Shown: positions 1 through 7,564 of the stretch, piece after piece
Layout: each line of letters starts with the position of its first letter
How positions within the stretch are numbered: the stretch's first letter is position 1
Assembly (NCBI RefSeq): GCF_003182255.1
Contig: NZ_QGTQ01000003.1
Span: 339,306-403,305 of the forward strand
Reading direction: 5' to 3'
Origin: Paenibacillus cellulosilyticus
GTDB lineage: Bacteria; Bacillota; Bacilli; Paenibacillales; Paenibacillaceae
DNA length: 64,000 bases
Made by a program: the position numbers and the translations under genes
The notes under the pieces: generated by a model
Told to the model about the DNA's origin: nothing
The model's database searches: none
Seen by the model: only the letters and a program-made list of their open reading frames with translations

Positions 1-1
1 A

Positions 2-302
2 GCACCAACCAACAGCGTGTCCCGTAGGGACGACAAGCGGCTTAATCGCACGCACCGACGATCGAGCTCGATCATAGCATTTCATTCATCAACCGTACCT
101 AGATACATCATCCGTAAAGCGTGTCCCGAACAGGGACGAAAGCGACTCCACCTCCCACACAGCTAAACTGCGTATCCAGGAGTCCAGAGGGCGGAGCCCT
201 TTGGAGCCCTCCCTCTTCGGAGAGGGAGGGTTTGGGTGGGAGTGGGAAGTTGGGTTTCAGGGCTTCGCCCCTCATCAGCGGTTCCCAAGGGGCGAAGCCC
301 CT
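2..302. repeat. Tandem repeat copy 1 (about 300 bp)
   Basis: This is the first of two near-identical copies; the second begins 314 bp downstream. It contains several inverted repeats: GTCCC-gta-GGGAC, GTCCC-gaaca-GGGAC, CCCTCCCTCT-tcgg-AGAGGGAGGG, and a GGGGCGAAGCCCC-type palindrome near the end. Bases 181-243 belong to the dispersed GC-rich family also found near 30.4 kb and 44.1-44.7 kb. Short reading frames inside it occur in both copies and look like repeat artefacts rather than genes. The copy may extend further upstream than the window shows. Confidence 0.9.
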
Positions 303-315
303 AATTCACGGTCGG

Positions 316-618
316 GCACCAACCAACAGCGTGTCCCGTAGGGACGACAAGCGGCTTAATCGCACGCACCGACGATCGAGCTCGATCATAGCATTTCATT
401 CATCAACCGTACCTAGATACATCATCCGTAAAGCGTGTCCCGAACAGGGACGAAAGCGACTCCACCTCCCACACAGCTAAACTGCGTATCCAGGAGTCCA
501 GAGGGCGGAGCCCTTTGGAGCCCTCCCTCTTCGGAGAGGGAGGGTTTGGGTGGGAGTGGAGAAGTTGGGTTTCAGGGGCTTCGCCCCTCATCAGCGGTTC
601 CCAAGGGGCGAAGCCCCT
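316..618. repeat. Tandem repeat copy 2 (about 300 bp)
   Basis: This is the second copy of the 314-bp-period tandem repeat. By eye it differs from copy 1 only by two single-base insertions near its right end, which shift the register from 314 to 316. A 13-bp linker (303-315) separates the copies. The high identity implies recent duplication or ongoing gene conversion. It ends about 90 bp before the polC start codon. Confidence 0.9.
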
Positions 619-632
619 TATAACAAAGGGGG

Positions 633-654
633 TTGGGGATTCATCCCCAATTTT
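633..654 (+). terminator. Terminator-like hairpin before polC
   Basis: TTGGGGA-ttca-TCCCCAA is followed by TTTT, a short rho-independent terminator shape. It closes the repeat region and may insulate polC from transcription arising upstream. Confidence 0.5.
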
Positions 655-711
655 AACTAAAAAGGGGGCATGGGGAACTCCTCATTGTCCTCTCAGGAAA
701 GGAATAAAGTT

Positions 712-3700
712 ATGGACTCTAATAAGCGTCAGCGGTTCGAGCTGCTTATGCGTCAGGCGCAGCTGCCGGAAGAAATGATTCATACGCATTTTCAAGACGG
801 ACATATCGAGCGGGTTGTCGTCAGTGAAACCAATCGACAGTGGACGCTTCATATTCATAAACCATCCTTGGTTCCAATGACGGCGTTCTCGTTGTTCACA
901 CGAACGATTGCTGAACGTCTTTCACATATTGCAGCGATATCCGTTGTCATGCATTACGATAACACAATCGCAACATCTGTTATTTCGAAGGAATATTGGC
1001 CATTATTCGTTGAATATGCACAACGCGAGATGGTATCGGTTAATGGCTGGCTGGCAAGGGCCGGCATCGAGGCACACGAGGATACACTAAGTATTCTAAT
1101 GATGGATCAGACAGGTCTTGAGCTCGCCAAGAAAAAAGGAATCGATGAGGCCGTATCGCGTTTTTACGACGATCGGTTTGCACGGAATGTACGTGTGAAG
1201 CTGATTGCATCACAAGGACACGAGAGCAAGCTGGAAGCGCTCGAACAGTTTGCACGCAAATTGGAGCAAGAAGAACGTGAAGCGATTCAGCAGCTCATGG
1301 TAAGCGCACCTGTAGAATCGTTTGATGATGCGGCTGATGATGGTGAAGTGCCGCTCGCAGTTGGCTATGATATCCGTGAAGAAGCTGTTCCGATTATGAA
1401 CATCCGTGAAGAAGAGAAGAAGATTGCGGTACAAGGTACTGTATTTGGTCTAGAAGTGAAAGAGCTGCGTAACGGCAGCACGCTGTTTACCTTCAACGTA
1501 ACCGACTTCTCGGATTCCATCGCGATGAAAATGTTTGCGAAAACGAAGGAAGACGTCAAGATTCTTAGTCAGCTCTCGAATGGCAAATGGATCAAGGCAC
1601 GTGGTCGCGTCGAGTATGACCGATTCATGATGGAACCAGAACTCGTCATGATGCCGAACGATTTGCATGAAGTGAAAGCCCCTGCAGACCGTAAGGATGA
1701 AGCAGCCGAGAAGCGGGTTGAATTCCACCTTCATACGTCAATGAGCACGATGGATGCTGTTACTTCGATTAGTGATTACGTGAAAACCGCTGCCAAGTGG
1801 GGCCACAAAGCAATCGCGGTTACTGATCACAGCAACGTTCACTGTTTCCCAGAAGCGGCGAAAGCAGCGAAGAAGCATGGCATTAACGTGCTGTATGGTG
1901 TTGAAGCCAACGTCGTCAATGATTCCGTTCCGATGGTCATCAACCCCCGCGAGCAATCGCTGCTCGACAGTGAATATATCGTATTCGATATCGAGACCAC
2001 GGGTCTGTCGATTATTAACTGTAAGATTATCGAGCTTGCAGGTGTCAAAATGCGCAATGGTCAAGAAGTCGACCGCTTCTCGACCTTCATCAACCCGCAC
2101 GAGAAAATTCCTTACCATATCCAGCAGCTCACCAACATCAACGATGAGATGGTTGCAGACGCTCCTGATCTTGAACCGAAGCTGCGCGAATTCGTTGAGT
2201 TTATCGGTGACACGGTGCTCGTTGCGCACAATGCGCGTTTTGATATCGGGTTTATCCAAGCGAATTGCAAGGCGATCGGACTTCCTGAAGTACAAAATCC
2301 TGTGCTCGATACACTGGAGCTCGCTCGTTTCATACATCCGACGATGAAAAACCACCGGCTGAATACGCTCTCTGATAAGTACAAAATTAGCCTTGACAAC
2401 CATCACCGAGCAATCGATGACTCGATCGCGCTTGGCGGCGTTTTGTTCGGACTACTGAAGGACTGCGCCGATCGGAATATTACAGGACTTCATCAGCTGA
2501 ACGATTATGCCGGACTCGACCTATCGAATCAGCGTCCCTTCCACTGCGGTGTTTATGCACTTAATGGTACAGGCAAAAAAAATCTATTCAAGCTGATTTC
2601 GATGTCACATACACAGCATTTCAAGAAAGTAGCTATTATGCCGAAGAGCAAGCTGACCGCTATGCGTGAAGGACTGCTTATCATTTCTGGCTGTGAGAAA
2701 GGTGAATTCTTCGAAACCGTACTTAATAAGACGGAGGAAGAGGCAGAGGAAGTCGCACATTTCTATGATGTATTGGAGATTCAACCTGTTGATTTCTACA
2801 TGCATCTAGTTGAAAAAGGGTTCGTCGCCAGCCGTGCGGAGATCGAAGAGGCGCTTCGCCGCGTTGTTCGTATTGGCGCTAAGCTGAACAAGCTCGTTAT
2901 CGCAACAGGTAACGTTCACTATATGAATCCGCGTGACAAAGTGTTCCGGGATATTACGATTCAAGGCATCACTGGCTTCAGCCCGCTGAAAGGGATGCGC
3001 AAGCCGGATGCACATTTCCGTACAACAGATGAGATGCTTCGTGAGTTCTCTTTCCTAGGGGAAGAGAAAGCATATGAAGTCGTCATCCGCAACACGAATG
3101 AGCTCGCGGATCGATTCGAGAAATTCGATATGTTCCCTAGCAAGCTGTTCACACCGATTATCGAAGGCGCAGAGGAAGAAATTCGTTCGACCTGCTACAA
3201 CACAGCCAAGTCACTTTACGGAGAAGAGCTGCCGGAGGTTATTATTCAGCGCCTTGAGAAAGAGCTTGTGCCGATTATCAGCTACGGCTTCTCGGCCAAC
3301 TATTTGATCTCGGCACGTCTGGTTAAGAAATCGAATGAAGATGGCTATCTCGTAGGCTCCCGTGGATCCGTAGGTTCTTCGATCGTAGCAACGTTCCTCG
3401 GAATCTCGGAAGTTAACCCGCTGCCACCACACTACCTATGTCCGTCCCCGGCGTGTAAGCATAGTGAATGGTTCCTGGATGGCAGCATTCGCAGCGGTTT
3501 CGACTTGCCGAACAAGTCGTGTCCGAATTGCGGTTCTCCGATGAAGGGTGAAGGCCAAGATATTCCGTTCGAGACGTTCCTTGGATTTAAGGGTGATAAG
3601 GTTCCCGATATCGACTTAAACTTCTCAGGCGTTTATCAGCCGGTTGCGCATAACTACACGAAGGTCATGTTCGGCGAGAAATGCGTATTCCGTGCAGGTA

Positions 3701-5031
3701 CGATAGGCACCGTTGCGGAGAAAACCGCTTATGGCTTCGCTAAGAAATATGAAGAAGAGCAGGGCAAGAAGTGGCGTGGAGCTGAGCTGAGCCGACTAGC
3801 ATCAGGCTGCACAGGTGTAAAGAGAAGCACGGGCCAGCATCCGGGCGGTATTGTTGTTGTGCCGGACTACATCGAGGTAGAGGATGTTACGCCGGTTCAG
3901 TATCCGGCTGATGATGTCAATGCAGAATGGAAGACGACTCATTTTGATTATCACGCCTTTGAAGAAAACTTACTCAAGCTCGATATACTCGGACACGATG
4001 ATCCGACGATGATGCGGATGCTGCAGGACTTGACTGGCGTCGATCCGACGTCGATTCCGATGAACGATCCAAAGGTGATGAGCATCTTTAACTCGACGGA
4101 TGCACTTGGTGTCATGCCGCAGCAAATTCGATCCGCCGTTGCGACATACGGTGTTCCCGAGATGGGTACAAAGTTTGTTCGTCAGATGCTTGAAGAGACG
4201 AAACCAGCAACGTTCGCCGACTTACTGCAGATTTCTGGGTTGTCTCACGGAACAGGCGTATGGCTTGGCAATGCGCAAGAGCTGATTAAGAACAATACAT
4301 GTACGATCAAGACCGTTATTGGTTGTCGTGACGAGATCATGTTGTTCCTCATCTACAAAGCGGGCATGGACGCCGCACTTGCATTCAAAATTACAGAGAG
4401 CGTACGTAAAGGTAGAGGTTTGACACCAGAGTGGATCGAAGAGATGAAGAACTGCAAAGTGCCGCAGTGGTACATTGATTCTTGCTTGAAGATCGAATAC
4501 ATGTTCCCGAAAGCCCATGCTGCGGCATACGTTATCTCGGCTGTTCGTACGGCTTACTTCAAACTGTATTATCCGATCCAATTCTATGCGACCTACTTCT
4601 CCGTTCGGATATCAGAGGACTTCGACCTTGATCTGCTGTGCCAAGGCTATGATGCAATCTTCCGTAAGCTCGAAGAGATTGAGAACAAGGGCTTTAACGC
4701 TACGCCGAAAGAAAAGAACAGCGTTTCGCAGCTAGAGATGGCATTAGAGATGACATCTCGCGGGTTCTCATTTAAGCCAATTGATCTTTACCGTTCGGAT
4801 GCGACAAACTTTATCGTGGATGGCAATTCGCTGATCCCACCGTTTTCGGCTATTGCCGGAATCGGCGAGAACGCGGCGAAGAATATTGCGGGTGCACGTG
4901 AGGAAGGCGAGTTCCTATCAATAGAAGACTTCCAGATGAAATCAAAGGCAACGAAGACGATTGTCGAGGTTCTGACCGGCATGGGCTGCTTCCGTGGATT
5001 GCCGGAGTCGAACCAACTGTCGCTCTTCTAA
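712..5031 (+). CDS. polC: DNA polymerase III PolC-type alpha subunit
   Basis: PolC is the replicative DNA polymerase of low-GC Gram-positives and carries its own proofreading exonuclease. The 1439-residue protein shows an OB-fold segment (about 230-320), a PHP domain opening with FHLHTS (338-343), a DnaQ-type exonuclease inserted in it (DIETTG from 426), a four-cysteine zinc module (C910, C915, C937, C940), the palm motif DIDLNFSG (D966 and D968) and a C-terminal QLSLF clamp-binding tail. The length is normal for the family. I start at ATG 712, which has AGGAAAGGAA seven bases upstream and matches the family N-terminus. An in-frame ATG at 670 would add 14 residues but lacks a usable ribosome site. 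I see no clear promoter in the repeat-filled DNA upstream. Confidence 0.98.
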   Translation: MDSNKRQRFELLMRQAQLPEEMIHTHFQDGHIERVVVSETNRQWTLHIHKPSLVPMTAFSLFTRTIAERLSHIAAISVVMHYDNTIATSVISKEYWPLFVEYAQREMVSVNGWLARAGIEAHEDTLSILMMDQTGLELAKKKGIDEAVSRFYDDRFARNVRVKLIASQGHESKLEALEQFARKLEQEEREAIQQLMVSAPVESFDDAADDGEVPLAVGYDIREEAVPIMNIREEEKKIAVQGTVFGLEVKELRNGSTLFTFNVTDFSDSIAMKMFAKTKEDVKILSQLSNGKWIKARGRVEYDRFMMEPELVMMPNDLHEVKAPADRKDEAAEKRVEFHLHTSMSTMDAVTSISDYVKTAAKWGHKAIAVTDHSNVHCFPEAAKAAKKHGINVLYGVEANVVNDSVPMVINPREQSLLDSEYIVFDIETTGLSIINCKIIELAGVKMRNGQEVDRFSTFINPHEKIPYHIQQLTNINDEMVADAPDLEPKLREFVEFIGDTVLVAHNARFDIGFIQANCKAIGLPEVQNPVLDTLELARFIHPTMKNHRLNTLSDKYKISLDNHHRAIDDSIALGGVLFGLLKDCADRNITGLHQLNDYAGLDLSNQRPFHCGVYALNGTGKKNLFKLISMSHTQHFKKVAIMPKSKLTAMREGLLIISGCEKGEFFETVLNKTEEEAEEVAHFYDVLEIQPVDFYMHLVEKGFVASRAEIEEALRRVVRIGAKLNKLVIATGNVHYMNPRDKVFRDITIQGITGFSPLKGMRKPDAHFRTTDEMLREFSFLGEEKAYEVVIRNTNELADRFEKFDMFPSKLFTPIIEGAEEEIRSTCYNTAKSLYGEELPEVIIQRLEKELVPIISYGFSANYLISARLVKKSNEDGYLVGSRGSVGSSIVATFLGISEVNPLPPHYLCPSPACKHSEWFLDGSIRSGFDLPNKSCPNCGSPMKGEGQDIPFETFLGFKGDKVPDIDLNFSGVYQPVAHNYTKVMFGEKCVFRAGTIGTVAEKTAYGFAKKYEEEQGKKWRGAELSRLASGCTGVKRSTGQHPGGIVVVPDYIEVEDVTPVQYPADDVNAEWKTTHFDYHAFEENLLKLDILGHDDPTMMRMLQDLTGVDPTSIPMNDPKVMSIFNSTDALGVMPQQIRSAVATYGVPEMGTKFVRQMLEETKPATFADLLQISGLSHGTGVWLGNAQELIKNNTCTIKTVIGCRDEIMLFLIYKAGMDAALAFKITESVRKGRGLTPEWIEEMKNCKVPQWYIDSCLKIEYMFPKAHAAAYVISAVRTAYFKLYYPIQFYATYFSVRISEDFDLDLLCQGYDAIFRKLEEIENKGFNATPKEKNSVSQLEMALEMTSRGFSFKPIDLYRSDATNFIVDGNSLIPPFSAIAGIGENAAKNIAGAREEGEFLSIEDFQMKSKATKTIVEVLTGMGCFRGLPESNQLSLF

Positions 5032-5033
5032 CC

Positions 5034-5119
5034 AAGTATTATCTGATCTAATGGCTTTAATTTCTCCGGAATGAAACGTATTGTCTCATTAATATAACGT
5101 TGACAGTCGTTTCACCTTG
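5034..5119 (-). repeat. Two-hairpin intergenic element, copy a
   Basis: Read on the minus strand, this begins CAAGGTGAAACGACTG and continues to a GTTTCATTCCGG segment, matching the copies at 17.9, 35.3 and 42.4 kb. The first hairpin pairs GAAAC with GTTTC and TGTC with GACA; the inner pairing differs from that of the other copies but is preserved. The second hairpin is degenerate and runs up to the polC stop codon. The element ends 10 bp before the -35 box of the rimP promoter. Confidence 0.75.
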
Positions 5120-5129
5120 AACAAGGCGG

Positions 5130-5159
5130 TTGTCACCTGTCATATGGTTATGTTATAAT
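5130..5159 (+). promoter_or_regulatory. SigA promoter of the rimP-nusA operon
   Basis: TTGTCA (5130-5135) and TATAAT (5154-5159) are 18 bp apart, and a TG lies one base upstream of the -10 box (extended -10). Transcription should start near 5166, giving a leader of about 100 nt before rimP. Confidence 0.8.
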
Positions 5160-5192
5160 TTTTCTGGTAAAGATGTGGATAGGCTGACTGAC

Positions 5193-5216
5193 AAAGAGTG
5201 GGGAAACCCACTCTTT
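5193..5216 (+). promoter_or_regulatory. GNRA-capped hairpin in the rimP leader
   Basis: AAAGAGTGGG and CCCACTCTTT form a perfect 10-bp stem around a GAAA tetraloop, within the predicted 5' leader. It is followed by ACGTTTTG, which is too poor in T for a standard terminator. It could be a protein-binding, RNA-stability or attenuation element for the rimP-nusA-infB operon. Confidence 0.65.
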
Positions 5217-5267
5217 ACGTTTTGTCTCGCCATTTTTCCATTGTCACATTCGGGAGGTTCGTAACAT

Positions 5268-5729
5268 TTGAGCAATTCGAAAATCAAACAAATCGTCGAA
5301 GACATGGTCAAACCTTTCATCGACGAGAACGGATTTGAGCTTGTTGACGTTGAATATGTGAAGGAAGGCAGCAATTACTTCCTGCGCGTATTTGTCGATA
5401 AGGAGGGCGGCATCGATATCGATGAGTGCGGTCGCGTAAGTGAATATTTGAGCGAACGTCTCGACGAGAAGGATCCGATCACGGAAGCGTATTTCCTGGA
5501 GGTTTCTTCGCCCGGTGCTGAGCGCCCTCTCAAAAAACCGGAAGACGTGCACAAAGCGGTCGGTAAGCATATCTATGTAACTACGTACGAGCCAATTAAA
5601 GGGCACAAGGAATTTGAAGGACTGCTGCAATCGTTCGACGGAGAGCTCGTGAAGATGCGTGTCGGACAAAGCAACGTTGAAATTCCATATGCTAAAGTTG
5701 CCTCGGCCCGCTTGGCTATTGTATTCTAG
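5268..5729 (+). CDS. rimP: Ribosome maturation factor RimP
   Basis: RimP (YlxS in Bacillus) binds free 30S subunits and assists their late assembly. The 153-residue protein has the expected two parts: an N-terminal alpha/beta domain (about 1-80, including [18 protein letters not shown] and SSPGAERPL) and a C-terminal SH3-like domain. It starts at TTG 5268, ten bases after GGGAGG; no in-frame ATG lies nearby. It is the first gene of the conserved rimP-nusA-rnpM-ylxQ-infB-rbfA operon, with its own promoter and leader hairpin upstream. Length and gene order are typical of Bacillales. Confidence 0.96.
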   Translation: MSNSKIKQIVEDMVKPFIDENGFELVDVEYVKEGSNYFLRVFVDKEGGIDIDECGRVSEYLSERLDEKDPITEAYFLEVSSPGAERPLKKPEDVHKAVGKHIYVTTYEPIKGHKEFEGLLQSFDGELVKMRVGQSNVEIPYAKVASARLAIVF

Positions 5730-5766
5730 CACGTCTGTCATCGTATGAAAGGGGGAGCTCATTGCA

Positions 5767-6867
5767 ATGAGCATGGAGTTTATTGAAGCTTTAGGTGAGA
5801 TCGAGCGAGAGAAAGGGATCAGCAAAGACATCCTGATCGATGCCATCGAAGCTGCGCTCATTTCCAGTTATAAGCGTAATTTCAACACTGCACAAAATGT
5901 ACGCGTTGACATTAACCGGACGACGGGCGTTATTAAAGTGTACGCACGTAAGACGGTTGTTGACGAGGTGCTTGATCCTCGCATGGAAATTTCAGTAGAA
6001 GCAGCACGCGAGATTAATCCGCATTACACAATCGATGATATTGCTGACATTGAAGTAACACCGCGCGATTTTGGCCGGATTGCAGCTCAGACCGCTAAGC
6101 AGGTCGTTACACAGCGCATCCGCGAAGCTGAGCGCGGTCTTATTTATAACGCGTTCATCGATAAGGAAGAAGATATCGTGAACGGTATCGTTCAACGTCA
6201 AGATACACGCAATCTGTTCGTTGATCTTGGCAAGGTTGAAGCAGTGCTTCCGCTGACGGAATTGATGCCAACCGACAAATTCAAGCACGGCGATCGTGTG
6301 AAGTCGTATATCACGAAAGTTGAGAACACGACTAAGGGGCCACAAATCATTATGTCCCGTACACACCCAGGCCTGTTGAAGCGTCTGTTCGAGCTTGAAG
6401 TTCCAGAAATTTATGACGGTGTCGTTGAGATTCGTTCCGTTGCACGCGAAGCGGGCTTCCGTTCGAAGATTGCCGTTCATTCCCGTAATTCGGAAGTTGA
6501 TCCGGTCGGCTCCTGCGTAGGTCCAAAGGGCATGCGCGTACAGACAATTGTCAACGAGCTGAAAGGCGAGAAGATCGATATCGTTCGCTGGTCGGAAAAT
6601 ATCGACGAGTACGTTGCGAATGCACTGAGCCCGTCCAAAGTATTGGAAGTTATCGTATTCGAGCAGGAGAAAATGGCGCGCGTAATCGTGCCTGACTATC
6701 AACTATCGCTCGCAATCGGTATTAAAGGCCAGAATGCGCGTCTTGCAGCAAAGCTGACTGGCTGGAAGATTGATATTAAGAGCGAGACGCAAGCGGAACA
6801 AGAGTTCGGTCGTCCGAGATCGCCAGAGAGCGATACGATGCATCAGGATTCGGTATCGATCGACTAA
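5767..6867 (+). CDS. nusA: Transcription termination/antitermination factor NusA
   Basis: NusA binds RNA polymerase and nascent RNA to modulate pausing, termination and antitermination. The 366-residue protein has the N-terminal RNAP-binding domain (1 to about 125), an S1 domain (about 135-200), and two KH domains marked by GPKGMR (near 252) and GIKGQN (near 318). It lacks the acidic C-terminal repeats of enterobacterial NusA, as is normal for Firmicutes. ATG 5767 follows GGGGGAG at suitable spacing; an ATG two codons later is less well placed. It lies 37 bp after rimP in the same operon. Confidence 0.97.
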   Translation: MSMEFIEALGEIEREKGISKDILIDAIEAALISSYKRNFNTAQNVRVDINRTTGVIKVYARKTVVDEVLDPRMEISVEAAREINPHYTIDDIADIEVTPRDFGRIAAQTAKQVVTQRIREAERGLIYNAFIDKEEDIVNGIVQRQDTRNLFVDLGKVEAVLPLTELMPTDKFKHGDRVKSYITKVENTTKGPQIIMSRTHPGLLKRLFELEVPEIYDGVVEIRSVAREAGFRSKIAVHSRNSEVDPVGSCVGPKGMRVQTIVNELKGEKIDIVRWSENIDEYVANALSPSKVLEVIVFEQEKMARVIVPDYQLSLAIGIKGQNARLAAKLTGWKIDIKSETQAEQEFGRPRSPESDTMHQDSVSID

Positions 6868-6912
6868 TCGTTCAACAAGATAGAGAGCTTGCTTCAGAGA
6901 GGAGGGAGCACG

Positions 6913-7227
6913 GTGAAACCGAGAAAAGTGCCGCTGCGCAAATGTATTGCTTGTCAACGAATGATGCCTAAGAAGGAGCTCATTCGGGTTGTACGGACAC
7001 CAGAAGCAAATGTTCTGATCGATCTGACAGGGAAAAAGGCGGGCAGAGGCGCCTACTTGTGCGGACAAGTCGATTGTTTCCGGCTGGCTAAGAAGAGCCG
7101 GGCATTCGATCGAGCGTTGAAAGCGCAAGTAGAGCCGGTCATCTACGACCAACTGGAGCAGGATTTCATAGCGGTAGAGGATGAATTCATTGCCAATAAG
7201 GAACGTGCAGAGGACGACGATGAGTAA
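6913..7227 (+). CDS. rnpM: RNase P modulator RnpM (YlxR family)
   Basis: RnpM/YlxR is a small RNA-binding protein. The Bacillus homologue is reported to bind and modulate RNase P. The 104-residue product has the family signature [17 protein letters not shown] near the N-terminus and the GRGAYLC motif, and it is rich in Lys and Arg. I chose GTG 6913 because AGAGGAGGG lies six bases upstream; a TTG at 6889 would place that ribosome site inside the gene. It sits between nusA and ylxQ, as in all Bacilli, and its end overlaps ylxQ by 8 nt, suggesting translational coupling. Confidence 0.92.
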   Translation: MKPRKVPLRKCIACQRMMPKKELIRVVRTPEANVLIDLTGKKAGRGAYLCGQVDCFRLAKKSRAFDRALKAQVEPVIYDQLEQDFIAVEDEFIANKERAEDDDE

Positions 7228-7564
7228 AGCACTTTCACATCTGGGCATGGCAATGAGAGCCGGTAAGCTTGTTACCGGAGACGATACGGTTCTGAAGTCG
7301 ATAAGGCAAGGCAAAGCACATCTAGTCATCGTTGCGGGGGATGCTTCGGACAACACGAAGAAGAAGTATCGTGACAAGTGCGGCTATTATAATGTCAAAC
7401 TAGCCGAAGCGTTCGATCGAGTGGAACTGGGCAAGGCGATCGGGAAGGAAGCCCGCGTGCTGGTGGCGGTCACCGACGCAGGATTCGCCCGAATGATCGT
7501 TGGTCAGTTGAGCTCACATTCGGAGGTGGACCATATTGACAAAACAACCGGACAGCAAAGATAA
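7220..7564 (+). CDS. rplGA: L7Ae-family ribosomal/K-turn protein YlxQ
   Basis: YlxQ belongs to the L7Ae/L30e/S12e/Gadd45 family of kink-turn-binding proteins; its physiological RNA in Bacilli is not settled. The 114-residue product begins [18 protein letters not shown] and contains the typical core ([19 protein letters not shown], then [17 protein letters not shown]). ATG 7220 lies inside the end of rnpM with AGAGGA upstream. Starting further upstream at 7181 would add residues that do not resemble the family. Its last 29 nt overlap the infB start. Confidence 0.9.
   Translation: MSKALSHLGMAMRAGKLVTGDDTVLKSIRQGKAHLVIVAGDASDNTKKKYRDKCGYYNVKLAEAFDRVELGKAIGKEARVLVAVTDAGFARMIVGQLSSHSEVDHIDKTTGQQR

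Noticed and set aside
2-618. Repeated sequences that might suggest a CRISPR array
   Set aside because: Only two long copies with a 13-bp linker are present, not short repeats with regular unique spacers, and no cas gene lies in the window.
5992-6702. Long minus-strand open frames opposite nusA, and similar ones opposite polC, infB, pnp and korA
   Set aside because: These are shadows of strongly coding genes on the other strand, rich in His, Arg and Cys, with no ribosome sites and no family resemblance.
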